A DNA stretch of 64,000 bases, from assembly GCF_018402285.1 (NCBI RefSeq), contig NZ_JAGYJH010000001.1:1-64000 (forward strand), read 5' to 3'. Under the pieces are notes generated by a model. The model was not told the origin of the DNA. It saw only the letters and a list, made by a program, of their open reading frames with translations, and made no database searches. Every line of letters begins with the position of its first letter. Position 1 is the first letter of the stretch. The position numbers were made by a program, and so were the translations under genes. This document shows positions 53,547-62,353 of this stretch, piece by piece. The stretch is from Hyphomonas sp. GTDB taxonomy: Bacteria > Pseudomonadota > Alphaproteobacteria > Caulobacterales > Hyphomonadaceae.

Positions 53547-55205
53547 ATGAGCAATAATCTACGCATTCTGGCCGCCCAGCTGAACCCCGTCGTGGGCGAC
53601 ATCAAAGGCAATCTGGCGCTTGCGCGGCAGGCCTATGGCGAGGCCCGCGAAAAGGGCGCCCATCTCCTCGTGCTCAGCGAGCATTTCCTCCTCGGCTACC
53701 CCGCCGAAGACCTCGTACTGAAACCTTCGGCCGTCGACCAGTCGATGGAGGCGGTCCGCGCGCTGGCGGAGGAAACCAAAGGCGGCCCGGCCATCCTCAT
53801 CGGCACGCCCTGGTCAGAGAGCGGCCGGCTCTACAATTCGGCCTGCTTCCTCGGCGGCGGCCTCATCAAGGCGCGCTATGACAAGCGCGAGCTGCCAAAT
53901 TACGGCGTGTTCGACGAGAAGCGCCACTACACGCCGGGCGAAGGCCCGCCTCTGGTGGTCGAGCTGCACGGCGTGCGCATCGGCGTCGCCATCTGCGAAG
54001 ACATCTGGCTGGAGCGCGTGCCCCGCGCCACCCATGCTGCCGGCGCAGAGCTGCTCATCGTGCCCAACGCCTCGCCCTGGCGCCGCGCCATCCAGGCCGA
54101 GCGCGCGGCCGCCTTCGACCGCTGGGCAGACCTCAAACTGCCCTACCTCTTCGTCAACCAGATGGGCGGCCAGGACGAGCTCGTCTTCGATGGCGCCTCC
54201 TTTGCCACCAACAGCACACACGGCGAACGCTGCGGCCTCGTCGGCCAGTTCGAGACAGGCACCGCGCTGGTCGAGTTCGATCCGTCCACGAAGCTGTTCT
54301 CCGGCCTTGGCCAGAGCTGCGCGGCAGACCTTGAAGGCTGGCACGCCGAATACCGGGCCGCCATGCAGGGGCTCGGCGATTATGTCCGCAAGAACAGGTT
54401 CCCCGGCGTTGTCCTCGGCATGTCAGGCGGCATCGACTCGGCCATCACCGCCGCCATCGCCGCAGATGCTCTTGGGCCGGACAAAGTCTGGTGCGTGATG
54501 ATGCCGTCGAGATATACCAGCAGCCACAGCCTCGAAGACGCAAAGGCCTGCGCAGAAGCCCTCGGCTGCCGCTATGACACGATCAACATCCACCCCGGCG
54601 TTGAAGCGCTCGGTGAAATGCTCGGCGATGCCTTCGCCGGCACCAAGCCCGACATCACGGAAGAAAATATCCAGTCCCGCCTGCGCGCGGTCACGCTGAT
54701 GGCCCTCTCCAACAAGTTCGGCCAGATGGTCGTCACCACCGGCAACAAGAGCGAAATGGCCGTTGGTTATGCCACGCTCTATGGCGACATGTGCGGGGGC
54801 TACAACGCCCTGAAGGACTTCTACAAGACCGAAGTGTTCGAGCTGTCGAAATGGCGCAATGCCGTCCATCCGAAAGACGCGCTCGCCCCGGCCGGTGAAG
54901 TCATCCCGGAACGGATCATCACCAAGCCTCCGTCAGCAGAGCTGCGCGAAGACCAGAAGGACGAGGACTCCCTGCCGCCCTATGACGTGCTGGACGATAT
55001 CCTGCGCGGGCTGGTGGACCTTGAAGAAGACCTGGACGACATCCTCGCCCGCGGCCATGACGCAGCCACCGTGCGTCGCATCGAACATCTCGTCTACATC
55101 GCCGAATACAAGCGCCGACAGGCTCCTCCGGGCGTGAAAGTCGGCGGGAAGAATTTCGGCCGCGACCGGCGCTATCCGATCACCAACCGCTTCAGGGACG
55201 ATTAG
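53547..55205 (+). CDS. nadE: Glutamine-dependent NAD+ synthetase
   Basis: About 552 residues, last step of NAD synthesis. The N-terminal nitrilase-type glutaminase domain has its Glu in LSEHFLLGYP, Lys in YDKRELPNYGVFDEKR and Cys in VAICEDIWLE. The C-terminal ATP-pyrophosphatase domain has the P-loop LGMSGGIDSA and TTGNKSEMAVGYATLYGDM. Two in-frame ATGs (53538 and 53547) lack a clear ribosome site; MSNNLRILAAQLNPVVGD is the family-like start. Confidence 0.95.
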   Translation: MSNNLRILAAQLNPVVGDIKGNLALARQAYGEAREKGAHLLVLSEHFLLGYPAEDLVLKPSAVDQSMEAVRALAEETKGGPAILIGTPWSESGRLYNSACFLGGGLIKARYDKRELPNYGVFDEKRHYTPGEGPPLVVELHGVRIGVAICEDIWLERVPRATHAAGAELLIVPNASPWRRAIQAERAAAFDRWADLKLPYLFVNQMGGQDELVFDGASFATNSTHGERCGLVGQFETGTALVEFDPSTKLFSGLGQSCAADLEGWHAEYRAAMQGLGDYVRKNRFPGVVLGMSGGIDSAITAAIAADALGPDKVWCVMMPSRYTSSHSLEDAKACAEALGCRYDTINIHPGVEALGEMLGDAFAGTKPDITEENIQSRLRAVTLMALSNKFGQMVVTTGNKSEMAVGYATLYGDMCGGYNALKDFYKTEVFELSKWRNAVHPKDALAPAGEVIPERIITKPPSAELREDQKDEDSLPPYDVLDDILRGLVDLEEDLDDILARGHDAATVRRIEHLVYIAEYKRRQAPPGVKVGGKNFGRDRRYPITNRFRDD

Positions 55206-55220
55206 TTCGGTGGCAGGCGG

Positions 55221-56048
55221 TCACTCGACCGGCGGCGGCTCGACAGTCGAAGCGGTCGGGTCCAGCCCGAAGGCATCGAGGGCCATCATCTCGCGCACGG
55301 TCTCGACCTCCTCGGGACGGATGTCCTTGGCGTCGCCATAGCCGGTAATCGGGGAGGGGTAGATGCCTGGCTCAAGCACCGCTTCGTCAAACAGCAACCA
55401 GGCCTGCTTGCCACCCAGGCATGTTACGCGGACCCAGAGGTCCTCTTCATTTTCCAGCGCGCCGATATCGGTAATCTCGCGCAGCTCGCCTTCATTGATA
55501 TCGAACTCGCGCCCGTTGAAGCTCATCACCGTGAACCCCTCACCGATATAGCGCAGATAGGTCAGCACATCGCCCGCTTTCAGGGGCAGCGTCTCGATGC
55601 CTGCATTGCCCACGAACTCGACCTCGGCATCCTCAAGAACGGTTACGGGCAGCTTCTTGGTCGCCACGAAATAATCTAGATCGTCAGCATCGTTGCGGGT
55701 GTTGTTCCACAGCTGGTAATTGGCGTAATGGGGCAGGAGGCAGGTAATGTCCTGCGGATCAGTCGGGTTGGGCCGAGCCCGCGCCGGCACCCGCACATCG
55801 GCGTCCAGCACGGCAAATCCCGGCGGATACTCGCCCGGCCAGCCGGGGCTGAGGAACCAGCTGGCATCATAGCCCGACAGAGCTGCGTAATCTGTCGGCG
55901 GGGCCTCCGGGGCGCTGTCGGCCTCGGTGCCTGACGCCGCTGCCGCATCGGCCGCCGCTGCGCCCTCGCTGCCCGCCTGCGGGGTTACGTCGCTCTGTCC
56001 ACAGGCCGCCACAAAAAGGGCCGCCGAAACAATCCAGCCGAATCGCAT
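55221..56048 (-). CDS. Hypothetical lipoprotein
   Basis: 275 residues. Lipoprotein signal MRFGWIVSAALFVAAC, an Ala/Glu-rich linker (GSEGAAAADAAAASGTEADSAPEAPPT) and a folded part with two Cys (ITCLLPHY, VTCLGGKQAWLLFDE). VTVLEDAEVEFVGNAGIETLPLKAGDVLTYLRYIGEGF looks beta-rich. No family is recognised. It ends 15 bases from nadE (convergent) and diverges from gltX. Confidence 0.75.
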   Translation of the reverse strand: MRFGWIVSAALFVAACGQSDVTPQAGSEGAAAADAAAASGTEADSAPEAPPTDYAALSGYDASWFLSPGWPGEYPPGFAVLDADVRVPARARPNPTDPQDITCLLPHYANYQLWNNTRNDADDLDYFVATKKLPVTVLEDAEVEFVGNAGIETLPLKAGDVLTYLRYIGEGFTVMSFNGREFDINEGELREITDIGALENEEDLWVRVTCLGGKQAWLLFDEAVLEPGIYPSPITGYGDAKDIRPEEVETVREMMALDAFGLDPTASTVEPPPVE

Positions 56049-56178
56049 ATGCTGCTCCCAAACCTTCCGCTAGAAATGGAGGTGAACCACAACAATAGCA
56101 AGAATATGACCGTGACGCTTGGCTTTTGCCGCGATTTGATGTCTCAAGCCGCTTTCCGGAACTAGAAAGCCGCCGCCC

Positions 56179-57516
56179 ATGACCCGCCCCGTTGTTCGTT
56201 TTGCGCCCTCGCCCACTGGCCGTCTGCATGTCGGTAATGTGCGTACTGCCCTGATTAACTGGATGTTTTCACGTGGGCAGCAGGGCAAGTTCATCCTCCG
56301 CATCGACGACACGGATCTGGAGCGCTCCACAGCCGAGAACGAAGACGCTCTGAAAGTCGACCTCACCTGGCTCGGCCTGACATGGGACGACACGTTCAAC
56401 CAGTCCCACCGCTTCGCCGTCTATGACGCTGCTGCCGACAAGCTGCGGGCCATGGGTCTGCTCTATCCCTGCTACGAAACGGCCGAGGAACTCGACGTAA
56501 AACGCAAGATCGCCCAGTCCCGGGGCCGCCCGCCGGTCTATGACCGCGCCGCCCTTCAGCTGACCGAGAAAGACCGCGCCGAACTGGAGGCCAAGGGCCT
56601 CAAACCCCACTGGCGCTTCAAGCTTTCGGGCGAGCGCGTGGAATGGCACGACCTCGTGCGCGGGCCGCAGAGCATCGACACCTCTTCTGTCTCTGACCCG
56701 ATCCTCATTCGCGAGGATGGCAGTTATCTCTACACCCTTCCCTCGGTCGTCGACGACATCGAGGCCGGCATCACCCATGTCGTGCGCGGCGAGGACCATG
56801 TCACCAATTCCGGCGCCCAGATCGAGATCTTCATGGCGCTCGGCGGCAAGGCACCCGAGATGGCCCACACGCCTCTGCTGATCGGCGCTGACGGCGCAGC
56901 CCTCTCAAAGCGCATCGGTTCGCTCTCGATGGGCGAGCTTCGGGCGCGCGGTTTCGAGCCGATGGCCATCTGCAGCCACCTCGCCAAGCTCGGCACCTCC
57001 GACAATATCGAGGCGCGCAGCACACTGGAGCAGCTCTGCGAAGAGTTCGCCTTCTCGAAAATAGGCCGCGCCCCGGCCCGGTTCGACGATGACGACCTGC
57101 ATGCCCTCAACGCCGCTCTGGTGCATGCGATGCCGTTTGAATCCGTCCGTGAACGGCTGATCACCCTGGATGCCCGCGCCGCGTCAGAGCCGTTCTGGCT
57201 GGCCGTGCGCGAAAACTGCACCTTCGTGGCCGATGCGAAAGCATGGGTCGATATGGTCTTCGGCGCGCCCGCCCCGCTGGTGGCAGAGGAAGACCGCGAG
57301 TTCATCTCCGGCGCCGGCGCGCATCTTCCCGAGGGCGCCCTCACCCCGGAAAGCTGGAGCGCCTGGACCAGCGCGCTGAAAACGGCGACGGGCCGCAAGG
57401 GACGCAGCTTGTTCATGCCGCTGCGCAAGGCCCTCACCGGCGCCGAGCACGGGCCGGAAATGAGTGCCATCCTGCCCCTGATCGGCCGCGAGAAAGTGCT
57501 TCAGCGCCTCAGCTGA
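56179..57516 (+). CDS. gltX: Glutamyl-tRNA synthetase
   Basis: 445-residue class I aminoacyl-tRNA synthetase. The HIGH-type motif is APSPTGRLHVGNVRTAL, the glutamate site IDDTDLERS, and the KMSKS-type motif ALSKRIGS. The C-terminal helical domain binds the anticodon. Alphaproteobacteria often have two GltX copies, one of which charges tRNA-Gln for GatCAB; I cannot tell which this is. Confidence 0.95.
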   Translation: MTRPVVRFAPSPTGRLHVGNVRTALINWMFSRGQQGKFILRIDDTDLERSTAENEDALKVDLTWLGLTWDDTFNQSHRFAVYDAAADKLRAMGLLYPCYETAEELDVKRKIAQSRGRPPVYDRAALQLTEKDRAELEAKGLKPHWRFKLSGERVEWHDLVRGPQSIDTSSVSDPILIREDGSYLYTLPSVVDDIEAGITHVVRGEDHVTNSGAQIEIFMALGGKAPEMAHTPLLIGADGAALSKRIGSLSMGELRARGFEPMAICSHLAKLGTSDNIEARSTLEQLCEEFAFSKIGRAPARFDDDDLHALNAALVHAMPFESVRERLITLDARAASEPFWLAVRENCTFVADAKAWVDMVFGAPAPLVAEEDREFISGAGAHLPEGALTPESWSAWTSALKTATGRKGRSLFMPLRKALTGAEHGPEMSAILPLIGREKVLQRLS

Positions 57517-57526
57517 ACGGCCAAGG

Positions 57527-58621
57527 TCAATCGCAGCTGTTGTCCCGCTCGCACGAGACGGTTTTGACGGGGCGCCCTTCGGCGAGGTCGCGCACCCAAT
57601 CGGCGAGTTGCACCCCTTCGGCCTCGGTCGAGTACATCACCCCGTATCGCAACGCGGTGTGCCCCATACCGGGCGCCGAGAATGTTCTTATGCCTGCAAT
57701 ATCGCGCGCCAGATCAGCCGAGTTGGCGGCCAGCAGAGCGCGGACAGGTTCGCCGGTTCCCAAAAGCCCCAGGAAGCTCTGCTGAACTTCGTCATCGACA
57801 TTGTCGAAGCGCGCCAGCTGTAAATCCGGATACCGCGCGGCCGTGACGCGGAAGAAGTCCTCAGTTGTCGCTGTTGCGCGCTCGACAGAGGCAAACTCCG
57901 GCCAGTCCGGAAGGGCTTCAAATGCGCCCCAGGCTTCAAGCACGCCGGAAATCCCGGGAGAGCGATAGCCGCCCGCGCCATCCGCCAGCTGGATCACCTC
58001 TGCCTGCGGATAATGTTCTGAGACAAGACCGGCATAGTAGGGCGAGGCAATGGCACCGGCGCTACCTCCCGTCACAAACACGCGTTCAGGCGCGGCCTGG
58101 TTGGCATACACCCATTCAAGCGCCGCCTGGACATTCGTCTTGCCCCGGTGATGGATCATCACATCGGCTCCAGCCGAGGTCTTATAGGTGGCGTCCCTGG
58201 CGCCGAGATGGGCATCCCCCGTGCAGTAAGGTACAAAAACCTGGGTCCAGCCGGCGAAGGGATTGCCGGCCGCCCTGTTGTCGAACACACCGTCCAGCTG
58301 GTCTGGCTGGTTGGACTCCATGTCTGCGAACGGGGTGTAGGGGGTAGGCTCGGTGGCCAGATCGCAAAGGTCACCGCTCCAGCAGGCCCCTCCCCCATTC
58401 AGGAAAATCATCACCCGCTCCGGATCACCCTGGCGCACATGAAAGCGAAAGGGTGTTCCCGTCGCGCAAAGCGTATCGCCGCCAGGCTCAATCAGGGTCC
58501 AGCCTGCAGCCTTTGCTTCTGCCAGCGGCGGCGCCTGCTGCACATCCGGACGGGCGCTGCAGCCAGCCGTCACCGCGCTCAGAACCAACCCTGCCAGCAA
58601 GGCGCCAGATCTTGATTTCAT
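57527..58621 (-). CDS. Pectinacetylesterase-family lipoprotein
   Basis: 364 residues, lipoprotein signal (LVLSAVTAGC, Cys near 21). The mature enzyme has the pectinacetylesterase/Notum pattern: RVMIFLNGGGACWSGDLCD, QVFVPYCTGDAHLGARDATY, and the nucleophile in VFVTGGSAGAIASPYYAGLV. The later catalytic His is likely in APGMGHTALRYG. The substrate in a marine-type bacterium is uncertain: an acetylated polysaccharide or another ester. The start is the ATG at 58621, chosen for the signal peptide. Confidence 0.87.
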   Translation of the reverse strand: MKSRSGALLAGLVLSAVTAGCSARPDVQQAPPLAEAKAAGWTLIEPGGDTLCATGTPFRFHVRQGDPERVMIFLNGGGACWSGDLCDLATEPTPYTPFADMESNQPDQLDGVFDNRAAGNPFAGWTQVFVPYCTGDAHLGARDATYKTSAGADVMIHHRGKTNVQAALEWVYANQAAPERVFVTGGSAGAIASPYYAGLVSEHYPQAEVIQLADGAGGYRSPGISGVLEAWGAFEALPDWPEFASVERATATTEDFFRVTAARYPDLQLARFDNVDDEVQQSFLGLLGTGEPVRALLAANSADLARDIAGIRTFSAPGMGHTALRYGVMYSTEAEGVQLADWVRDLAEGRPVKTVSCERDNSCD

Positions 58622-58703
58622 GCTACTTCCTCCCCAGGGTCTGCCGCCCTGCAGGAGGAAGCTTATCAGCTGGCCGGAGGCTGGCAATCGCCCCCCAGGG
58701 CGA

Positions 58704-59081
58704 TTAGCGCGTCACCACATCCCGCTGCATCGGCGCAAGCTTGGCCAGCAGCTTGTTCTGCGCACGGAAGGGCACGCCCTCCCTGTTCATCGCAAGCTGG
58801 AGGTTCTCGACCAGCGCATTGAACTCACGGTTCGTGATGCCGTGGTCCTTGTGCGACGAGGCCATGTCCCGGCCGGTGTAGTCGCACGGGCCAGCGAGAA
58901 TGCAGCAGAACTGCTCCTTGAGGGTCCGGCGCAGGCGCACAAGGTCGCTGGCCATCAGGATTTCGGCCATCCGGGAATCCTCAAGGCTGATGCCCACCAT
59001 GGTGTCGACGATACTTGCAACGCCCTCTTCGCTGCCGAATACCTCTTGAGGCTCTCGCTCGCGATGGGGTTGCCCCGGCAT
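58704..59081 (-). CDS. Truncated haemoglobin (group 1), 5' end doubtful
   Basis: The globin part is complete: EVFGSEEGVASIVDTMVGISLEDSRM, LRRTLKEQFCCILAGPCDYTGRDMASSHKDHGITNREFNALVENL, with the proximal His in SSHKDHGI. It is about 125 residues from the ATG at 59081, which has no good ribosome site. Another frame directly upstream reads GELPVDPYEMTNENAGATP, a plausible linker from a longer, possibly exported protein; a one-base deletion near 59065-59075 would explain the split. The likely role is O2 or NO binding. It diverges from the Lrp gene. Confidence 0.8.
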   Translation of the reverse strand: MPGQPHREREPQEVFGSEEGVASIVDTMVGISLEDSRMAEILMASDLVRLRRTLKEQFCCILAGPCDYTGRDMASSHKDHGITNREFNALVENLQLAMNREGVPFRAQNKLLAKLAPMQRDVVTR

Positions 59082-59308
59082 TCTCGTTTGTCATCTCATA
59101 GGGATCGACCGGCAACTCACCGGCCGGCGCATCCTCTGTCTGCGCATGGACGCCAATACGGTGCAAGGCGCCCGCTGGCGCTGGAGGCTACCCCGAGCTT
59201 CCTGCAGGCAGGCAATCCGGCGCGCGCCATCGCCGGAGGCGCGTCATTGCCCGCTCATCAGGCCGCGCAAATCATCACCGCATAGTTTTCAGCACGATTG
59301 TTTCACAC

Positions 59309-59325
59309 CAACATTCCTAATGTTG
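59309..59325. promoter_or_regulatory. Palindromic operator candidate upstream of lrp-like gene
   Basis: CAACATT-CCT-AATGTTG is a perfect 7-bp inverted repeat with a 3-base centre, 31 bases before the Lrp/AsnC start and in the divergent region with the truncated haemoglobin gene. Size and position suit autoregulation by an Lrp-type dimer. Confidence 0.5.
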
Positions 59326-59356
59326 TAATTTTCATCAGGTTGGCTAATCTATTGCG

Positions 59357-59839
59357 ATGAGCGAAGAACTGTCGATATTTGATATCAAGATCCTTGAACA
59401 GCTCCAGAAGGACTGTTCAGTCTCCACCGTGGAGCTGGCAGACATTGTTGGCCTGTCCCAATCGCCCTGCTGGCGCCGTCTGCAAAGGCTGAAGGACGAG
59501 GGCTACATCCGCCAGCAGGTCGCAATCCTGGACCGCGAAAAGCTCGGCTACGGCCTGCACATCTTCGCCTATGTCAAAGTCGCGCGGCTGTCGGAGAAGG
59601 ACCGGGAAATCTTCCTTCGCAAGGTCCAGAACACGCCGGAAATCCTCGAATGCTATTCGATCTTCGGCGAGATGGACCTGATGATGAAGATCCTCGCCAA
59701 GTCGATGAAATGGTATCAGGAGTTCCTGATGGATTTCCTGCTGAACCTGCCGGGCGTGGAGAACGTCAATTCCACCGCGACCTTGGGCGAGCTGAAATCC
59801 ACCACGGCCATCCCCGTGCGAGGCAACATCGCCCTCTGA
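59357..59839 (+). CDS. Lrp/AsnC family transcriptional regulator
   Basis: 160 residues. N-terminal HTH (FDIKILEQLQKDCSVSTVELADIVGLSQSPCWRRLQRLKDEGYI) and C-terminal RAM ligand-binding domain (LHIFAYVKVARLSEKDREIFL ... PEILECYSIFGEMDLMMKILAKSM). SQSPCWRR is the typical recognition helix of this family. The effector is probably an amino acid. It converges with the amidohydrolase operon, which could be a target, but it also sits beside the truncated haemoglobin gene. Confidence 0.93.
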   Translation: MSEELSIFDIKILEQLQKDCSVSTVELADIVGLSQSPCWRRLQRLKDEGYIRQQVAILDREKLGYGLHIFAYVKVARLSEKDREIFLRKVQNTPEILECYSIFGEMDLMMKILAKSMKWYQEFLMDFLLNLPGVENVNSTATLGELKSTTAIPVRGNIAL

Positions 59840-59857
59840 TCCTGATGGGCGTTCCGG

Positions 59858-62353
59858 CTACGGAGCGTCCACATAGGCCATGCACTCAACCTCTACTGAC
59901 GCGCCAAGCGCCAGACCATCTGCGCCAAATGCGCTGCGCGCGGGCATTCGGCCCTTGGTGAAGTAGCTGGCATACACCTCATTGAAGGCAGGCCAGTTGC
60001 TCATTTCGTCCAGCATGACGGTACATTTGAATATCTGGTCCATCCCGGCGCCGGCGGAAGCCGCTACACGTTTGACCGCCTCCATAACTTCCACGGCATG
60101 GTCTCGGAAATCGGCGGAAGGCGCAGGACCACCGCCCCCGATCTGCCCGGAAAGATAGAGCACATTGCCCACGCGGACAGCGCCGGAAAACGGCAACGTG
60201 TCCACGTCAACCGAAAGACCCTCGGCAATCATCGGATAGTGCTGGACAAAGTCCGGCACTGGCGCGGAAGCGGGCTTTGCGGCCACCGGCTCCGGCGCTG
60301 CTGGCGCTGGCTCAGCTGTTGAGCGCAGCATCTCCGGCGGCTCTGCAAACGGCTTGATGCTGAGCGCCTCATAGATTTCGGAAGGAAAATACACGTCTCC
60401 GTCCCGTACGACCATGCGCGGCGCGCGGATGGCGTTGATGTCCTCCAGCGGATTGCCAGAGAGCAGGATGAAGTCAGCGAGCTTACCAGGCTCTACAGCC
60501 CCAAGCGTATCGGAATAGCCCATATAGTCGATCGGGTTCCACGCCGCGATGCGCAATGCTTCGGCGGCCGGAATGCCCGCCAGGGTATAGAGCTCGATCT
60601 CACGGTGAACCGTGAACCCCGTGCCATCATCCGTGCCCGGCAGGATCGTGACGCCCGCCTCATGCAGCATCTTCAGCGTTTCCAGAACGCGCCGGAACCC
60701 TTCCTGATAGGCTTCGTCCTCCGCGGCATTTGCGAGGGAAACAAAGCTGCGGCGCCGATAGCGCTGATAGGCAATCGGCATATGGTCGAGATAGGCCTTG
60801 TCGCCCACAGCAACCGTGCCTGCCCGGCTCAGCATGAGCCGCTCCAGGATCACCGCGGTCGGATCAATGGCCGTTTCGTTCTCCTGCATGCGGCGTACAG
60901 TTGCCTGAACCTTCTCAGATTGCAGGTCCAGCGTTGCGCCCCGCGCCATGCCCGTCAGGCGCAGCGGTGTTCGGGTATCTTCGGTAATCTCCAGCAGCCA
61001 GCCGAGCATCAGCTGGTTGATATGCGTCACCTCATCAAAGCCAGCGTCTATCATAGCGTCCGCATTCGTGAACGCCGGAATATGGCCGATCATCCGCATG
61101 CCACGCGAATGGGCCCGCTCGGCAACCGCAGGCATCCAGGCCGGGTTCATGGAGTTATAGGATTTGACATAGCCATATCCCCGTTCCGCATACCAATCGA
61201 CTGCCGCCAGTGCCTCTTCTTCCGTAGCAGCGATAATGCCGTGCCGCGCCGAGAACGGGCTGCGCCCTTCCAAAAACCCCGCCGGCGTGATGCGCGGCCC
61301 GGCCACCCGGTCTTCTGCCATCCGCGCCAGCAGGCCGGCCAGGAAGGTGTTCTCATTGCCCATGTCCCGGGTCGATGTCACACCAGCCGCTAGGTAGTAG
61401 AGCCCGGAATTGGCGGACGCATGTGAGTGCATATCGGCAAGCCCCGGCATCAGCGTGTCGCCTGCCCCATCAAACACTGCGCCTTCGCCTTCGGGCAGGA
61501 CGCCCGGCGCGTAAGGCGTGACGCTGGCAATCATGTTGCCGCTGACGGTGATCACAGACGGCGCGCCAAGCGTTCCGGTCTGCACGTCCAGAACACGGAC
61601 GTTCACGATGGAGTAGGGCGCATCATAGCGGTGCAGCAGGCGCTGAGCCAGCTCCTCCGTCCGCGCCGCATTGAGCTCACGCGCCACCGCCTGCAAGGGC
61701 TGGACACTCTCCTCAAATCCCTTGCGGACAACCGCAGAAGATTCGGAGAAAGTCGCGAAGAGAGAGCCATCTTCCTCCATCGCGAGCAGGCTCGGGCTCA
61801 TGTCAATTCCCGAGAGGCGATAGACGGCCACAGTCTTGTCCGCCGCGCCAGAGGGCACTACCACATTCTCCACCTTTTCCAGCCGGATCTCGCCGCCCGG
61901 CAGCACAGGCATCTGCTGGTCTGCATCCTTCAGGAGGGCGCGCGCATAAACATAATCCGCCCACGGGCTGCCGTCATTGACGGCATAAAGCGCAGGCTCG
62001 GAGAGATCCTGCCGCCCGGAATCTGCCTGGCTCAGCCAGCGCGCCACGCCCTCATTGACCGCAAAGGATTCTTCAACCCCCGCCCCCATGAGCGAGGTGC
62101 CAACAATCAGCCAGCTGACGGGAACGCCCGCTGCGTCAACCGTCAGCTCTTCGCGGTGCTTCGGCCCGCGCCCGTTGCTGTCGACGTAGTAATCAACAAC
62201 GGCCGATGGCCCGGCCTCCGACACTTTCAGATGCCCGACAGACTCGCCATTCTGGATGATGGCGTACTCAAACCGCTCCGTCTGAGCCGCTGCCAGGGGC
62301 AAGGCAGAAGCCAGAAGCGACGATGCCAGAAGGGCTGCCAGGCGATACATCAT
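59858..62353 (-). CDS. Exported amidohydrolase fused to a C-terminal RidA domain
   Basis: 831 residues. There is a signal peptide (LLASSLLASALPLAAAQ) and an N-terminal domain to about residue 240 of unrecognised fold. The metal-dependent amidohydrolase domain (about 245-680) carries all ligands of the Xaa-Pro/imidazolonepropionase-like group: MHSHAS, VKSYNS (Lys), IGHIP, VTHINQ and PGTDDG. A Pro/Ala linker (EPAPAAPEPVAAKPASAP) joins a RidA/YjgF domain (about 705-831) whose active-site Arg is in MPARSAFG and Glu in VEVECMAY. The substrate may be an N-acyl or Pro-peptide whose product is an imine. Its start overlaps the S10 gene stop by 4 bases. Confidence 0.9.
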   Translation of the reverse strand: MMYRLAALLASSLLASALPLAAAQTERFEYAIIQNGESVGHLKVSEAGPSAVVDYYVDSNGRGPKHREELTVDAAGVPVSWLIVGTSLMGAGVEESFAVNEGVARWLSQADSGRQDLSEPALYAVNDGSPWADYVYARALLKDADQQMPVLPGGEIRLEKVENVVVPSGAADKTVAVYRLSGIDMSPSLLAMEEDGSLFATFSESSAVVRKGFEESVQPLQAVARELNAARTEELAQRLLHRYDAPYSIVNVRVLDVQTGTLGAPSVITVSGNMIASVTPYAPGVLPEGEGAVFDGAGDTLMPGLADMHSHASANSGLYYLAAGVTSTRDMGNENTFLAGLLARMAEDRVAGPRITPAGFLEGRSPFSARHGIIAATEEEALAAVDWYAERGYGYVKSYNSMNPAWMPAVAERAHSRGMRMIGHIPAFTNADAMIDAGFDEVTHINQLMLGWLLEITEDTRTPLRLTGMARGATLDLQSEKVQATVRRMQENETAIDPTAVILERLMLSRAGTVAVGDKAYLDHMPIAYQRYRRRSFVSLANAAEDEAYQEGFRRVLETLKMLHEAGVTILPGTDDGTGFTVHREIELYTLAGIPAAEALRIAAWNPIDYMGYSDTLGAVEPGKLADFILLSGNPLEDINAIRAPRMVVRDGDVYFPSEIYEALSIKPFAEPPEMLRSTAEPAPAAPEPVAAKPASAPVPDFVQHYPMIAEGLSVDVDTLPFSGAVRVGNVLYLSGQIGGGGPAPSADFRDHAVEVMEAVKRVAASAGAGMDQIFKCTVMLDEMSNWPAFNEVYASYFTKGRMPARSAFGADGLALGASVEVECMAYVDAP

